From contig CAMOYN010000003.1 of assembly GCA_946630035.1 (NCBI GenBank), forward strand, positions 1 to 32,668: 32,668 nt of DNA, in the 5' to 3' direction. The stretch comes from an uncultured Lachnospiraceae bacterium. Lineage in GTDB: Bacteria; Bacillota; Clostridia; Lachnospirales; Lachnospiraceae. The position numbers were made by a program, and so were the translations under genes. The notes below the pieces were generated by a model. That model was not told the origin of the DNA and did not search any database. It saw only the letters and a list, made by a program, of their open reading frames with translations. Shown here piece by piece: positions 5,729 to 13,030 of the stretch (position 1 is its first letter; each line of letters opens with the position of its first letter).

Positions 5729-7873
5729 ATGAAACAAAGTATTAGACGTCTGCTTGCCGGTGTGTTTATGGCCGGACTGGCATTTTCCCTTGCCCCTAAA
5801 ACGGCTCAGGCAGCAGAGAAGTATGTGCTGATGAATATTCCCTACGGAGAGTTTTATGAAGCCGAGGGAGTGTCCGGAGTAGATGCCGTGACATCTGCCA
5901 CGAAGAACAAACCCCGTACAGGAACACTGGCCGGAGGATCCTATCATGTAAATGCGGACGGCACCGATATCACAGGTGTCACTTATCCGGTAAAAGTGGA
6001 GGATGACACCATTCTGGCAAACTACACCGAAATCACAGAGGAGAGTTCGGTAGACATCACTGTTACGAACCGCGGTACGACTACTACGACGACCTACAGC
6101 GGGAAAGAGGCCCTCTTTGAAGCCCCGAGCTATGCCTACTATGTGCTGAGTGAGAAACCTTCTCACTATAAGACGCTGAAGGCCGATGGCAGTTTCTCGG
6201 CTGTGCAGGGAGAGACATTTACTACGGTCTATACGGCATCGGCCGATGTGACAGTGGGAGCCCGGCATGCAGATATTGAAATCGCCCTCAGCGGAACTGC
6301 GGGAATTGCCCAGGGAGATGCGGTGTCCGGTATTGTGCTGACCGATTCCGACGGGAAAAAGTACGCTCTGCGGCATATCGTAAATATCTGGCGGACGACC
6401 GAGATCGGCTGGAACCTGTCCGATTTTGATCTGAACGGCAAGACCATTACCAATGTCCGCTATTATACTCCCACTTCCGTGATTGATTATCCTCTGAACA
6501 TCCGTATCGGTAGTTCCGGATATGTTCTGATGAACATCCCTTACGACAAATTCTATGAGGGAGAAGGAGTTCCGGGGGTGGATGCCGTTACTTCCGCAAC
6601 GAAGAGCAAACCCAGGGCGGGTACCCTGGCCGGAGGATCTTACCATGTGAATTCCGATGGCAGCGACATCACAGGAATCACTTATCCGGTGTTCGTAAAA
6701 GATATGTCTGCACTGCAGAATTACACCCAGGTCACCGATGAAAACTCCCTGACCATCACGGTGAAACTTCGCGGCCAGGAAAATACTACGACCTATACCG
6801 GTAAGGAGACCTTGTTCGAAGCCCCCAGCTATGCTTACTATGTATTAAATGAGAAGCCGGCCCGTTACAAGGTTATGAATGAGGATGGAAGTTTCTCCGT
6901 TGTCAACGGCAGAGCCGCTTCTGTTGAAGGCGCGACCGGCGAGGTGACCATCGGCGCAAGACATGCCGATGTCGAAGTGAGCCTCAGCGGTACCACCGGA
7001 ATTGAAAAAGGAGATACCGTATCCGCCATTATCATGACGGATTCCGACGGAAAACAGTACGGTCTGCGTCACATCGCGAATATCTGGCGCGGCACCGAGA
7101 TCGGCTGGAGCAACTCGGAAATGGATATGACCGGAAAGACGATCAAAAATCTCCGTTACTATACACAGGATGCCGTGATCGATTTCCCGGTGGAAATCCC
7201 GATTGTCGAAAAACAGGAAGAGCCGAGTTCGGAAGAACCGACCTCCGAAGAGCCGACCTCCGAGGAACCGTCCTCGGAAGAACCGACCAGCGAAGAACCT
7301 GGCTCGGAAGAACCGACCTCTGAGGAACCGGTTCGCGAAAAGGAGATCGTCAAGGGAAAGATTTACACCGTAGATGACATGTTCTATCGCGTAACCGATG
7401 CAGGTAAAAATGGAAAAGGCACCGTGACCCTCATCAAAGCCTCCGAGGCAAAGAAAAATAAGATGAAGAGTGTTTCCATGCGCAGAACCGTAAAGATTTA
7501 CGGGAAGACCTTCTATATTACAGCCATCGGCAACAATGCTTTCCGCGGATTTACCAAACTGCAGGTGGTAAATATCGGAAATGGCGTAAAGAAAATCGGA
7601 AAGAGAGCGTTTGCCCAGAATCCCGCCCTGCAGACCGTCGTGATCGGAAAGAGCGTCGATACAATCGGTAAACTGGCCTTCAGCGGCTGTGATAACCTCT
7701 CCTCCCTTACGATCAAAACTACGAATCTGACGAAAGAGAAGGTAGAGGCCAAAGCCTTCGCAGGTACACCGGAGAACCTGGAAGTCCGGGTTGCCAGAAA
7801 AGTACTGAAAGCCTATAAGAAACTGTTGGTAGAAAAAGGTATTTCCGGGAATGCGGTCATTGCCTCCAGATAA
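5729..7873 (+). CDS. Secreted surface protein: two Tp47-like domains, SEEP repeats, C-terminal LRR_5
   Basis: The 714-residue protein has a signal peptide (cleavage expected after AQA, residue 28). It has two similar domains of about 230 residues (32-263 and 265-494), each starting YVLMNIPY and containing GVDAVTSAT (D52-T58 and D285-T291), then LAGGSYHVN. This resembles domain A of Treponema penicillin-binding protein Tp47, a domain found in many clostridial surface proteins. A flexible linker of SEEPT-type pentapeptide repeats (about 498-534) follows. The C-terminus has BspA-like LRR_5 repeats (IGNNAF, IGKRAF, IGKLAF) and a short tail. No LPxTG anchor is seen. The start is the ATG 8 nt after AGGAGG; the frame is open further upstream but lacks a ribosome site. 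The DAVTSAT motifs make it a candidate ApbE substrate, which is speculative. Confidence 0.8.
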   Translation: MKQSIRRLLAGVFMAGLAFSLAPKTAQAAEKYVLMNIPYGEFYEAEGVSGVDAVTSATKNKPRTGTLAGGSYHVNADGTDITGVTYPVKVEDDTILANYTEITEESSVDITVTNRGTTTTTTYSGKEALFEAPSYAYYVLSEKPSHYKTLKADGSFSAVQGETFTTVYTASADVTVGARHADIEIALSGTAGIAQGDAVSGIVLTDSDGKKYALRHIVNIWRTTEIGWNLSDFDLNGKTITNVRYYTPTSVIDYPLNIRIGSSGYVLMNIPYDKFYEGEGVPGVDAVTSATKSKPRAGTLAGGSYHVNSDGSDITGITYPVFVKDMSALQNYTQVTDENSLTITVKLRGQENTTTYTGKETLFEAPSYAYYVLNEKPARYKVMNEDGSFSVVNGRAASVEGATGEVTIGARHADVEVSLSGTTGIEKGDTVSAIIMTDSDGKQYGLRHIANIWRGTEIGWSNSEMDMTGKTIKNLRYYTQDAVIDFPVEIPIVEKQEEPSSEEPTSEEPTSEEPSSEEPTSEEPGSEEPTSEEPVREKEIVKGKIYTVDDMFYRVTDAGKNGKGTVTLIKASEAKKNKMKSVSMRRTVKIYGKTFYITAIGNNAFRGFTKLQVVNIGNGVKKIGKRAFAQNPALQTVVIGKSVDTIGKLAFSGCDNLSSLTIKTTNLTKEKVEAKAFAGTPENLEVRVARKVLKAYKKLLVEKGISGNAVIASR
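7219..7332 (+). repeat. Imperfect 15-bp tandem repeats encoding SEEPT/SEEPS pentapeptides
   Basis: About eight copies of a unit coding for S-E-E-P-T/S/G/V separate the Tp47-like domains from the LRR region. The acidic, Pro-rich repeat is typical of a wall-spanning spacer. Synonymous codon changes between copies suggest selection on the peptide rather than a very recent expansion. Confidence 0.7.
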
Positions 7874-7930
7874 CGCATTTCATCTCCTTCCGAGATAAAC
7901 GCTCCGCGGGGATGCGCACGTGTGCGGTGC

Positions 7931-7986
7931 GGAAGGTGCCATACGGCACCCCGCACACGGCGCGCAAGACTCGCAAGCGAGTCTTG
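7931..7986 (+). repeat. Composite stem-loop element, copy 2
   Basis: GGAAGGTGC, a short loop and GCACC are followed by a GC-rich link with GGCGCG. Then comes the stem CAAGACTCGC/GCGAGTCTTG around an AA centre (7965-7974/7977-7986). The arrangement matches copy 1 at 2-53, with compensatory differences inside the second stem. Here it lies 57 bp after the surface-protein stop codon and just before an intrinsic terminator. Confidence 0.55.
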
Positions 7987-7996
7987 AATGAAAACA

Positions 7997-8030
7997 CCAC
8001 CGGGGACCTGTCCCCGGTGGCTTTATTGTG
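7997..8030 (+). terminator. Intrinsic terminator after the Tp47/LRR surface protein gene
   Basis: CCACCGGGGAC (7997-8007) pairs perfectly with GTCCCCGGTGG (8010-8020) and is followed by CTTTATT. The same CCACCGGGGAC sequence forms part of the outer arm of the large hairpin at 15625-15760. Confidence 0.7.
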
Positions 8031-8148
8031 CTGTTTTATTGAAAGAAATTCGCAGAAACTATAGCAAAATGGGAGAGTTTAAGGTAAAATAGATAAGCTA
8101 AAGGGAATTATTATTATCTGATGTGTTATACGGAAAGCAGGTGGGACA

Positions 8149-9090
8149 GTGCTGAATATTTACAAAACCGAAGACGGTGTGATCAGTGAACTGGAGGAGT
8201 TTGAACCGGGGATCTGGATAAAACTGACAGCGCCCACCAAGGAAGAGGGCAAGAGAGTTTCCCAGGCGTTCGATATCGATTTCGACGATATCCGGGCCGC
8301 ACTCGATGAAGAGGAAAGCTCCCGTATCAGTCTGGAAGATGGCTATACCCTGATTCTGGTGGACATCCCTACTCCGGAGATCCGTCACGAAAAGACCGCG
8401 TACACGACTGTGCCGCTGGGTATCCTTCTGACCCAGGACGTGGTGATTACCGTATGTAATGAGAACACCCCTATCCTGAATTACTTTACGGGGAAAAAAC
8501 TGCGGGATTTCAGTACAAAGAAGAAAATGCGTTTTGTCTATCAGATCCAGATGCGGACGGCGATGCTCTACCAGAGTTATCTGAAGGTGATCGATCAGAA
8601 GCGGACGGAGATTGAAGAAAGAGTCGGGGCCGATACCGAGGACGTGGATCTGATCGATCTGCACGAACTGGAATCCACCCTGGTATATTTTGCGACTTCT
8701 CTGCGGGCCAATGGCATCGTACTGGACCGGCTGCAGCGCTATAAGAGACTGGCTCAGTATCCGGAGGATATGGAACTGCTGGAAGACGTGATCATTGAGA
8801 ATAAACAGGCCATCGAGATGGCCGGAATCTACCGGGACATCATCGACGGTACCCGGCAGCTGCTTTCCTCTGTGATTGACAACCGCCTGAACAACGTCAT
8901 GAAGTATCTGACATCCATCACCCTGGTGATGGCTATTCCGACCATTATTTCCGGGTTGTACGGCATGAACGTGGCGGGAGAATGGATGCCGCTCTCCAGT
9001 ACACCCCACGGATTCCTGATTATCTGTATACTGACGCTGATCATCTGTATCATCACCATGTTGATACTGAAAAAGAAAAAGATGCTGTAA
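8149..9090 (+). CDS. corA: CorA-family magnesium/divalent cation transporter
   Basis: The 313-residue membrane protein has a long, soluble, charged N-terminal domain (about 1-250) that forms the cytoplasmic funnel. Two C-terminal helices follow (about 254-271 and 288-308). The diagnostic GMN motif (272-274, within SGLYGMN) closes the first helix, and a Lys-rich tail ends the protein. These proteins assemble as pentamers and conduct Mg2+ or Co2+; a few relatives transport Zn2+. The start is GTG 8149 behind a weak AGGTGGG-like site. It appears to be a single-gene unit with its own bidirectional terminator at 9166-9203. Confidence 0.88.
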   Translation: MLNIYKTEDGVISELEEFEPGIWIKLTAPTKEEGKRVSQAFDIDFDDIRAALDEEESSRISLEDGYTLILVDIPTPEIRHEKTAYTTVPLGILLTQDVVITVCNENTPILNYFTGKKLRDFSTKKKMRFVYQIQMRTAMLYQSYLKVIDQKRTEIEERVGADTEDVDLIDLHELESTLVYFATSLRANGIVLDRLQRYKRLAQYPEDMELLEDVIIENKQAIEMAGIYRDIIDGTRQLLSSVIDNRLNNVMKYLTSITLVMAIPTIISGLYGMNVAGEWMPLSSTPHGFLIICILTLIICIITMLILKKKKML

Positions 9091-9118
9091 AGCATCTTCG
9101 CACGGAAAAATAGAAGAT

Positions 9119-9150
9119 ACCGGGATACGATAAAACACCGGGATACGATG
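9119..9150 (+). repeat. Short tandem direct repeat between corA and gap
   Basis: CCGGGATACGAT occurs twice within about 30 bp (starting near 9120 and 9138) just upstream of the corA terminator. No function is evident; it may be a replication-slippage product. Confidence 0.5.
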
Positions 9151-9165
9151 AATCACTGAGATAGG

Positions 9166-9203
9166 AAAACAGGCAGAGGCCCTCGGGCCACTGCCTGTTT
9201 TTT
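9166..9203. terminator. Bidirectional terminator between convergent corA and gap
   Basis: AAAACAGGCAG pairs with CTGCCTGTTTT, with an inner GGCCC/GGGCC stem and a TC tip. A T-run follows on the plus strand (to 9203) and the A-run before the stem gives a T-run on the minus strand. It serves the plus-strand corA and the minus-strand gap gene. Confidence 0.85.
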
Positions 9204-9291
9204 CATCATAGATAGGCATCGTACTGTATTGATTTGTACGAGCTACTCGGCTACTATGTCATTACAGATAACGGAAACCGAACCTGAAGTC

Positions 9292-10410
9292 TTATTTGTC
9301 TGCTTTAGGGGCAGCTTTCTTGGCAGGCTCTTTAGCAGCAGCGGCTGCTTCCGCTTCCTTCTTGGCCGCTTCCTTGGCAGCTCTTTCCTTCGCCTTCATA
9401 TCCTGACGGGCGGCATACTGCACCAGGTTGATGCACTGGTTGGAATAACCCCACTCATTGTCGTACCAGGCGATCAGTTTAACAAAGGTGTCGTCCAGCA
9501 TGATACCGGCCTTCACGTCGAAGATGCAGGTCTGGAAGTTGCCTCTGAGGTCAGTAGAAACGATATCATCGTGGTTGTACTCGATGATACCCTTCATGGA
9601 ATGACGGCTGGCATCTTCTACGGCATCGCAGATCTCTTCGTAGGTGGTAGGTTTCTTCAGCTGAGCGGTCAGGTCAACCACGGATACATCGTTGGTAGGA
9701 ACACGGAAGCTCATACCGGTCATTTTGCCCTTCAGCTCCGGAATAACCAAGCCAACCGCCTTGGCAGCACCGGTGGTGGAAGGAATGATGTTGTTGAATA
9801 CGGAACGACCGGTTCTCCAGTCACGTCCACCGTTGGAGTCAACAGGCTTCTGCTTGGATGTGGAGGCATGGATCGTGGACATAAGAGCACGCTCGATACC
9901 GAAGGTGTCGTTGATAACCTTTGCCAGAGGAGCCAGGCAGTTGGTGGTACAGGATGCATTGGAAATAATCTTCATGCTGGGATCGTAGGTCTTGTTGTTA
10001 ACACCCATAACGAAGGTCGGGAAATCAGGATCTTTACCGGGAGCCGTCAGGATAACCTTCTTGGCACCGCCTTCGAAGTGCTTGGAGCACTCTTCCAGGG
10101 TACGGAACTTACCGGTAGATTCGATGATATACTCAGCACCGGCAGAAGCCCAGTCAATCTTTGCGGGATCTTCTTCCGAGAAAACGCGGATCTTCTTACC
10201 ATTGATAACCAGTTCCGTATCGGTAGCACGAACTCTGCCTTTGAAACGGCCAAATACAGAGTCATACTCCATCTGATATGCCATACGTTTGATATCTGCA
10301 TTACGCAGGTTGATAGCACATACTTCGATATCGGTGTCTCTCTCTTCGAGAATTCTCATGATAACACGACCGATACGACCGAAACCGTTGATTCCTACTT
10401 GAACTAACAT
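9292..10410 (-). CDS. gap: Glyceraldehyde-3-phosphate dehydrogenase, divergent, with Ala/Lys-rich tail
   Basis: The enzyme oxidises glyceraldehyde-3-phosphate to 1,3-bisphosphoglycerate in glycolysis. The 372-residue protein has GINGFGRIGR at the N-terminus, catalytic SNASCTTNC (Cys154), His181 and WYDNEWGYSN near the C-terminus. The stretch after His181 (QKPVD, then DWRTGR and NNIIPSTTGAAKAVG) follows the E. coli GapA type rather than the common clostridial GapC type. At the position of the NAD-selecting Asp (AIND in E. coli) it reads AINLRN (L35), which may relax NAD preference. About 39 residues beyond the usual end form an Ala/Lys/Glu-rich tail. The ribosome site is AAAGGAGA on the minus strand. 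The gene has its own promoter at 10500-10528 and shares a terminator with corA. Confidence 0.92.
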   Translation of the reverse strand: MLVQVGINGFGRIGRVIMRILEERDTDIEVCAINLRNADIKRMAYQMEYDSVFGRFKGRVRATDTELVINGKKIRVFSEEDPAKIDWASAGAEYIIESTGKFRTLEECSKHFEGGAKKVILTAPGKDPDFPTFVMGVNNKTYDPSMKIISNASCTTNCLAPLAKVINDTFGIERALMSTIHASTSKQKPVDSNGGRDWRTGRSVFNNIIPSTTGAAKAVGLVIPELKGKMTGMSFRVPTNDVSVVDLTAQLKKPTTYEEICDAVEDASRHSMKGIIEYNHDDIVSTDLRGNFQTCIFDVKAGIMLDDTFVKLIAWYDNEWGYSNQCINLVQYAARQDMKAKERAAKEAAKKEAEAAAAAKEPAKKAAPKADK

Positions 10411-10499
10411 GGCTTTCTTCTCCTTTTCCAGGTAATGATACCGGCTCAGCCGGCAGAGCTGCCCGTCGGGAAACAGGCGATTCTTTTTTCGATGTTTAT

Positions 10500-10528
10500 A
10501 TTATAAATCAGGGAAAAAGAAATAGCAA
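10500..10528 (-). promoter_or_regulatory. Promoter of gap
   Basis: On the minus strand, TTGCTA (10523-10528), a 17-bp spacer and TATAAT (10500-10505) form a good housekeeping promoter. The leader of about 80 nt contains short GC-rich dyads (CCGGCTCAGCCGG near 10441-10453) before the AAAGGAGA ribosome site. Confidence 0.65.
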
Positions 10529-10735
10529 TTTTAAAGGTTATATATTAAAAAATGTTTTTTGTATCGGATAAAATATCAACAAAAAAAATAAGCACAAATC
10601 AATTGCACCATTTTACTAATATAGATCGTAAATGTTATATATGAGAACGGTCTGAATAGAAGAATATACGGCTGTGAAATCAAATAAATTGGTTTCAAAA
10701 TATAAAAATTAAAAGAATAGAGGAGGCAGAGAATT
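10529..10735. other. AT-rich intergenic region between gap and the LRR protein gene
   Basis: Together with the gap leader this makes a 325-bp gap between divergent genes. It is very AT-rich with A-tracts. A weak plus-strand promoter (TTACTA near 10613 and TATATA about 17 bp later) is possible for the LRR gene, whose ribosome site GAGGAGG lies just before its start. No RNA gene or ORF with coding character is seen. Confidence 0.4.
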
Positions 10736-11350
10736 ATGTTTATGAATCAGAAAATGCGCAGCTTCGTAACCCTGGCACTGTTGACGGCATTCCTTATCCT
10801 GGGAAACGGACAGCTTGTGGCGGCGGACCGGACCTCCGGCACCTGTGGGAAACAGCTCACATGGAACTACAAAGAAGGAGTGCTGCGGATCCGGGGGAAA
10901 GGAAGGATGAAGAACTACGACGGGTTCAATAAGGAGCTGGAACTGAAGCCGGGGCCCTGGAGAAAACTGAAAATCAGGAAGATCGTGGTGGAGGAGGGAG
11001 TTACCAGCATAGGAGATCAGGCCTTTTATGGCTTCACCGCCCTTCGCCGTGTAAAACTGCCCGGGTCACTGGTAACCATCGGAAAGAACTCCTTCGAGGG
11101 ATGCGACCATCTCACTTCGATCCGGCTGCCCCGCAATCTGCGCCGGATCGGCCTCAGAGCCTTCGCTGACTGCGGGAATCTGCGAAACATCCGAATCTCC
11201 ACCACAAAACTAACAAGGAAAAAGATCGGATTAAATGCTTTTTCCGGAACCCATACGAAAGTCCATGTGAAATGCCCGAAGCGCCTGGAAAAACGCTACC
11301 GAAAGTGGCTGATCCGGCAGGGGCTGTCGATGCATTCGGTCTGGGAATAG
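10736..11350 (+). CDS. Small secreted LRR_5 (BspA-like) protein
   Basis: The 204-residue protein has a signal peptide (hydrophobic about 10-26, VAA at the expected cleavage site). It has the GTCGKQLTWNYKEGVLRI module that often precedes BspA-like leucine-rich repeats, then LRR_5 units (IGDQAF, IGKNSF, IGLRAF). Its C-terminal segment (TTKLTRKKIGLNAFSGT and onward) is clearly related in order and sequence to the end of the large surface protein at 5729-7873, so the two are paralogues in their LRR part. Such proteins are secreted or wall-associated and may bind host or matrix molecules. ATG 10736 or ATG 10742 could start it; the GAGGAGG site fits either. No wall-sorting motif is present. Confidence 0.8.
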   Translation: MFMNQKMRSFVTLALLTAFLILGNGQLVAADRTSGTCGKQLTWNYKEGVLRIRGKGRMKNYDGFNKELELKPGPWRKLKIRKIVVEEGVTSIGDQAFYGFTALRRVKLPGSLVTIGKNSFEGCDHLTSIRLPRNLRRIGLRAFADCGNLRNIRISTTKLTRKKIGLNAFSGTHTKVHVKCPKRLEKRYRKWLIRQGLSMHSVWE

Positions 11351-11378
11351 TAAATAAGAGTTATAAAGTGTAACATTT

Positions 11379-11414
11379 AAAACGCAGCCATTTTTCATAA
11401 AATGGCTGCGTTTT
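11379..11414. terminator. Bidirectional terminator between the LRR gene and the peptidase gene
   Basis: AAAACGCAGCCATTTT (11379-11394) pairs perfectly over 16 bp with AAAATGGCTGCGTTTT (11399-11414) around a TCAT loop. The A and T ends make it functional in both directions between these convergent genes. Confidence 0.88.
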
Positions 11415-11435
11415 CAGTGTTATGAAACAGCTGTT

Positions 11436-12320
11436 TTAGTCGTAGGTTTCCATCCATTCTCTCAGAAGCTTCACATAGCGCTCATTGTCTTCTACAAAGC
11501 ACATGTGGCGGCATCCTTCAAACAGCTCCCAGCGGGAATTCGGGATGCGGTCGAAGAGATCCTTGGCCACCACCGGAGTGCAGAGATCATCGGTACCGCT
11601 GATGATGAGCGCCGGCTCTTTCCATTTCATGACTTCTTCCTGATATTCAAAATTCTTCAGGCTGCCCATGGGATTATATTCGTTAGGTCCCCATCCGTAC
11701 AGATAGGATTCAGAGCCGGATTTCTTCGGGCGGCGCAGGCATTCCGGATATTCTTCGCCAAAGGAGAGAGGAGCGCAGTGAGCCTCCATGTAATGATCAT
11801 TGGCCACAAGATACGCCGGATCTTCGTAATTACCGGTTTCTTCCGCCTTGGCGATGGCAGCCTGATCCTCCGGGGACATCTGCCGGATCATGCGATGTGC
11901 CTCTTTGGCCCAGAGACTGGCAGAAGCCATGGTGCTGGAAAGAATGACCGAACGCACGCCTTCCGGGTGATAATTGCAGAGATATTCAACGGCCAGCATA
12001 CCGCCCCAGGACTGACCCAGAAGATGCAGTTCATCCAGCCCCAGGTGCTTGCGAAGAGCGATCAGCTCATTGTCCCAGGTCTCCGGCGTCCAGAGCTCCG
12101 GGCATCCGTCCAGATAGGAATTGCCGCAGCCAATCTGATCGTAGGAGATGATGGCACGTCCATCCTCCGCGAGCACATCCAGTACTTCAAAGTAGTTGTG
12201 GGTAGAACCCGGGCCGCCGTGCATAAGAACCAGAGGCTTGCGGTTTCCGGTGCATTCACCGACGATACGGTAGTAGGTCTGGTGTCCGAGATAAGGCATA
12301 TAACCTTCGACAACTTTCAT
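11436..12320 (-). CDS. pip: Proline iminopeptidase-family alpha/beta hydrolase
   Basis: The 294-residue cytoplasmic enzyme belongs to peptidase family S33 and would release N-terminal proline or similar residues from peptides. It shows the oxyanion motif HGGPG (34-38), the nucleophile elbow GQSWGG with Ser104, an Asp in SGTDDLCTP (244/245) and a His in GCRHMCF (His272), so the triad is complete. Length is normal for the family. The minus-strand ribosome site is AAGGAG. It ends next to the shared terminator at 11379-11414. Substrate preference within S33 cannot be decided from sequence, and an amino acid amidase is an alternative. Confidence 0.88.
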   Translation of the reverse strand: MKVVEGYMPYLGHQTYYRIVGECTGNRKPLVLMHGGPGSTHNYFEVLDVLAEDGRAIISYDQIGCGNSYLDGCPELWTPETWDNELIALRKHLGLDELHLLGQSWGGMLAVEYLCNYHPEGVRSVILSSTMASASLWAKEAHRMIRQMSPEDQAAIAKAEETGNYEDPAYLVANDHYMEAHCAPLSFGEEYPECLRRPKKSGSESYLYGWGPNEYNPMGSLKNFEYQEEVMKWKEPALIISGTDDLCTPVVAKDLFDRIPNSRWELFEGCRHMCFVEDNERYVKLLREWMETYD

Positions 12321-12424
12321 GGCGTTACTCTCCTTGTGATTGAAGTTTCATATGTATCTTAAATGTACTTATATTTATAACGATTGTCAATAAGGAAGAT
12401 GGGACCGGCAGTAATATTCCTGCC

Positions 12425-12874
12425 TCAGTCTTTTTCTTTCCCGGAGAAGAGCGTCATAACAGCTCCCAGGATGACAAACAGATCTCCCAGATTGAATACC
12501 AGACGGCGGATCGGCCGGAGGGAAAACTGCAGATAATCCACTACATATCCGTGCTTCCACCGGTCGGCCAGATTGCTGAAAGCGCCCCCGGTGATCAGGG
12601 AAAGTCCCAGCTTCTCCATTGTATGTCCTTTCTTTCGGGAGAGCCGGAATAACCGGATGACGAAAAGGAGAAAACCACCGGCGGTGGCAGACAACATCAG
12701 CGACGGGTAGTCCTTTCCGATATTCAGCAGAATCCCCGGATTATGAAAACGGGAGATCGTGACATGACCATCCCCCACAGGCTGGGGGAAAGCGTGAGGA
12801 TCCTGCGCCTCAATTCCCTCCTTCAGACGAAGATCCAGGGCAGAAACCGCCGCGGCAAGTAAGAAATAGAACAT
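12425..12874 (-). CDS. lspA: Signal peptidase II (LspA)-like membrane aspartic protease
   Basis: LspA removes lipoprotein signal peptides after lipid attachment. The 149-residue protein has four hydrophobic segments (about 2-15, 56-77, 88-100 and 124-143). It has the family blocks FHNPGILLNI, GGAFSNLADRWKHGYVVDY and VFNLGD. The two catalytic aspartates are present as Asp113 (VVDY) and Asp131 (NLGD). Some consensus positions differ: the usual D-Q-x-T-K near the first helix reads LDLRLK, and the common N-T-G reads N-P-G. It may therefore be a second, divergent LspA rather than the main housekeeping copy. It is divergently transcribed from the lipoprotein gene at 13031, which is a plausible substrate. 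Confidence 0.78.
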   Translation of the reverse strand: MFYFLLAAAVSALDLRLKEGIEAQDPHAFPQPVGDGHVTISRFHNPGILLNIGKDYPSLMLSATAGGFLLFVIRLFRLSRKKGHTMEKLGLSLITGGAFSNLADRWKHGYVVDYLQFSLRPIRRLVFNLGDLFVILGAVMTLFSGKEKD

Positions 12875-13030
12875 AAGAGACCTCCGTATTTATTAAGAAT
12901 CATTTGTCAGTTATTAAAATTTCATGATTTCACGAAAAATTCGTACATTTTTTCTCCAGAATCTATTATACTGGATAAAACGTTTCTGTGCAAATGGAAT
13001 GAAACATCTGAATAATATAGGAGGATCGAA
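12875..13030. promoter_or_regulatory. Divergent promoter region, lspA-like and trigger-factor lipoprotein genes
   Basis: A plus-strand -10 (TATTAT 12964-12969 or TATACT 12967-12972) precedes the lipoprotein gene by about 60 bp; its -35 is poor. AGGAGG lies just before the ATG at 13031. No minus-strand promoter stands out for the lspA-like gene. Confidence 0.4.

Noticed and set aside
9229-10407. Long 392-aa open frame opposite the gap gene
   Set aside because: It is antisense to an unmistakable GAPDH, has no ribosome site, and its Val/Gly/His-rich product matches no family.
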